Shown: piece after piece, positions 45,001 to 48,000 of the stretch
Layout: the number at the start of each line of letters is the position of its first letter
Position numbering within the stretch: position 1 is the stretch's first letter
DNA from: Phlebotomus papatasi
Taxonomy: Eukaryota; Arthropoda; Insecta; Diptera; Psychodidae
Assembly (NCBI RefSeq): GCF_024763615.1
Contig: NC_077223.1
Coordinates: 91,574,627 to 91,638,626, forward strand
Direction of reading: 5' to 3'
DNA length: 64,000 nt
Notes under the pieces: model-generated
Database searches by the model: none
What the model was told of the DNA's origin: nothing
Seen by the model: the letters and a program-made list of their open reading frames with translations, nothing else
Translations under genes and position numbers: made by a program

Positions 45001-48000
45001 TGAATATATGAATTTTGATCTCAAATTAATCCCCAATTCAACTTTCCCCTGTACATTAAGAAAACCTTCAACACCTCTCTTTGTACAAAAAGCTATCAAT
45101 ATACTTGGATAAAAGCATCAGGGATGAAGCAAGAGATTATACTGTCTACGTGAAACAATAATTAAAATCGTATTACTTTACCTTAACTGTTATGTAAAAT
45201 AGGTTGTTCAATATCATTTCTGTTGCTTCAGTTGATCCTGAACCCTCTCGGCGTCCTTTATTGCCTGTATCAGGATAGTACTGCAAAATTAAATGACAAT
45301 GTTAACCTAACGCATTTTATGCACATTAAGGTGTACGTTTTAGTTTAAAATTAGAATGGAGCGATTCAATAATATGATTTCTTGATTTATAGAAATCTGC
45401 GCCGAAACGTTTTTGCACTGTCCTAATGGTCCTAACGTATTCAAAATCAAAGCAAAGAAGGAAATCACCTGACAGTAATTTTAAACGATTTAAAGTACGA
45501 AAATTAAGCAGTATCTAAAACCTATTTTTAGTATTAAAATCATGAATTTTATAGTTTATGATTATAAACTAAGTCAAAAATTAGTTAAAATGACAATATA
45601 CCCCAAAAGCACGATTTTGCTATGATGTGTACAGGTCATGAAAACGCTATTTGCATTTCATTGATATATTTTGTGTAAGCCATTCTCTTACCTCAATATT
45701 ATGTTATTTTGACTTTAAAGAATTACTTTCAGACTTACAAAGAAGAAAAATTAGTGTTCCGAAAGTTCTATGTCACTTAAACGTTTTTTATCGAAACTCA
45801 ACAACAGAACGTTTTTTAAGGTATTTTTCACAAATCATGTCTTTAAATTCTAGGGGAAAGTGACCATGCTTGATACGATCCAAGCTTGATAATAACTATT
45901 TTTTTCTTGTGTTAATCAATAGTTGTGACTCTTAGCAAAATATTTTAATAGCTGGTCCTAAGTCTCACACTTCCTGAAAAAATTAGGAACCTAGCTCTTT
46001 TTTCCTAGTTTCAGGAAGCAAAAATCAAAAATAGGTCCAAAACTGTAATTTCAATACATGATATTTTATAAGTTTTTCTTAATTAATGTCGCTGTTCAGG
46101 AAAAATACTATCATAGGCACATAGAGGGTTCATCAGTATTAATATTTATGTAAAAATATTTTTACTTGGGAACACTGTTTTTGTGGGTGGTGACAAATTC
46201 ATAAATTCTACCTGTGTCCATCCTATATTTTAAAAAGGGTCCATGAATGATAATTTAAAAGTAGTAACTCTATCATTAGATGTGATTCTTTCATAATTAC
46301 ACCTATTGTAATCCTCCAATTTTATCGACAATTGACATAACCTTCAACCCTGTTACCTGAATTTTAAGGTTGCAAAGTGACATTTTCTTGGACTCAAAGT
46401 GAAAAAATGGTTTTCGCTAGTGCCCTAATCTCATAAAAACATGGCTTAGAAAAAATTACATAAAAGGGATTTTAAAACTAATAACCAGTCGTACAAACGA
46501 TTTAAGCAGATAGATTAGAGTTTCGTCTAAATATTGATGTGCAATTTTTTGTATCCGGTGAAATTTTTACAGTGAAAATGGGCCTCCGAATTGTCGAATT
46601 AATTATTATAAAGGAAGGCTCCGGACCCAACTTGTATAAAAATCGCCACTGAATTTCCATTTTCTTCTTGAGGAAAATCTAAGGTTTTTCAGGAACTATT
46701 TGAGGTGGGATTATGAACCTAATAAGTGAGACATTTTTTTTATCATAGTGGAAGAATCGCTTCGGTTTATGTGTCAATCAGAAAAAAATCACAAACCTTG
46801 GACATCATTTTACAGTATCAAGCATGGTCACTTTCCCCTACACAGAAAAAAAATATTTTGTAAAATTGTTCGTGAATGTTTGTGAAATCCTATGGAGGAC
46901 TTACAAAATGCTCGTGAATCGTATAACCCAGAAACAAGTCCGTAAATTTTGTACTCTTTTTACAAACATTGTTCGTAAAATGATCATTTGACGAACATTT
47001 TTTGTACTTTTACAAACATTTGTTCGTAAATGTTCGTAAACACACAAAAAAAATGTTCGTAAAATTTTGTCATTTGTTCGTAAATTTTTGTTTGTCTGGC
47101 AAAAATATACGAACAAATGACAAATTTTTACGAACATTTTTTGTGTGTTTACGAACAAATGTTTGTAAAAGCACAAAAAATGTTCGTCAAAAAGTACAAA
47201 ATTTTACGAACTTGTTTGTGGGTTATACGATTCACGAGCATTTTGTAAGTCCTCCATAGGATTTTACAAACATTTACGAACAATTTTACAAAATATTTTT
47301 TTCTGTGTACGGCCTTAAAAGGATCCAGGGCCCCAAACGGATAAAAAAAAACGGATACGGATAAGAAAAAACATTTTTGTAAGATTGCAAATTGTAATAT
47401 TCGACTAGTAAAATTTACTATTAGGCTAATAAAATTTACTATTCGGTTAGTAGAACATACTGTCCGTATATTAAAATCTAATACCGGCTTTAGGTAAATT
47501 CGACAGATGGATAATAGAATTTATTGTCCGGTTATTAAGAATTTACTAGAATAGGATAGTAAATAAATTGTAAACACGAGAATATATATTGTATAAGTTT
47601 TGACTATCTGACTTGATATCCCACTTGCTGGAAGACTTTTTTACTATCCGACTATTAAAACGTTGTTTTTTTTTGTTTCCCCCCTTTCCTACCCCTTTTA
47701 CCAAGATCTTAGGCCTTGAGATCTATTTTGACCAAAATCAAATGTTTGGAGATCCGATATAAATTCACCTATGTATTCAAAATGTTGGACCTTACACATC
47801 ACTAGCCGTGTTATTAAAATGTTGTATGGAAGATATGATAAATTTTACCGTTCTAGTTTTCTCTGTGTATACTTAATTTCTCACTTTAATACTACCATTT
47901 TAGCAAAAGACAAAATTCTCGGAGTTGAAAGTGAAATATCATGAAATATTAACCTAATTTGACTCACAAAATCTACTTGACATAATCTTTTGACAAGATT

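Larger units (their letters stand above)
37618..45181 (-). other. fry: fry intron (7.6 kb)
   Basis: Contains several MITEs, the pogo-type MITE 39786..40128 and a dispersed-repeat block 41495..43160. Between 40130 and 41490, and between 43640 and 45180, I see no supported feature. Confidence 0.85.

Noticed and set aside
46901..47259. Mirror-image 85- and 91-codon frames on the two strands
   Set aside because: Both arise from the same palindromic MITE.
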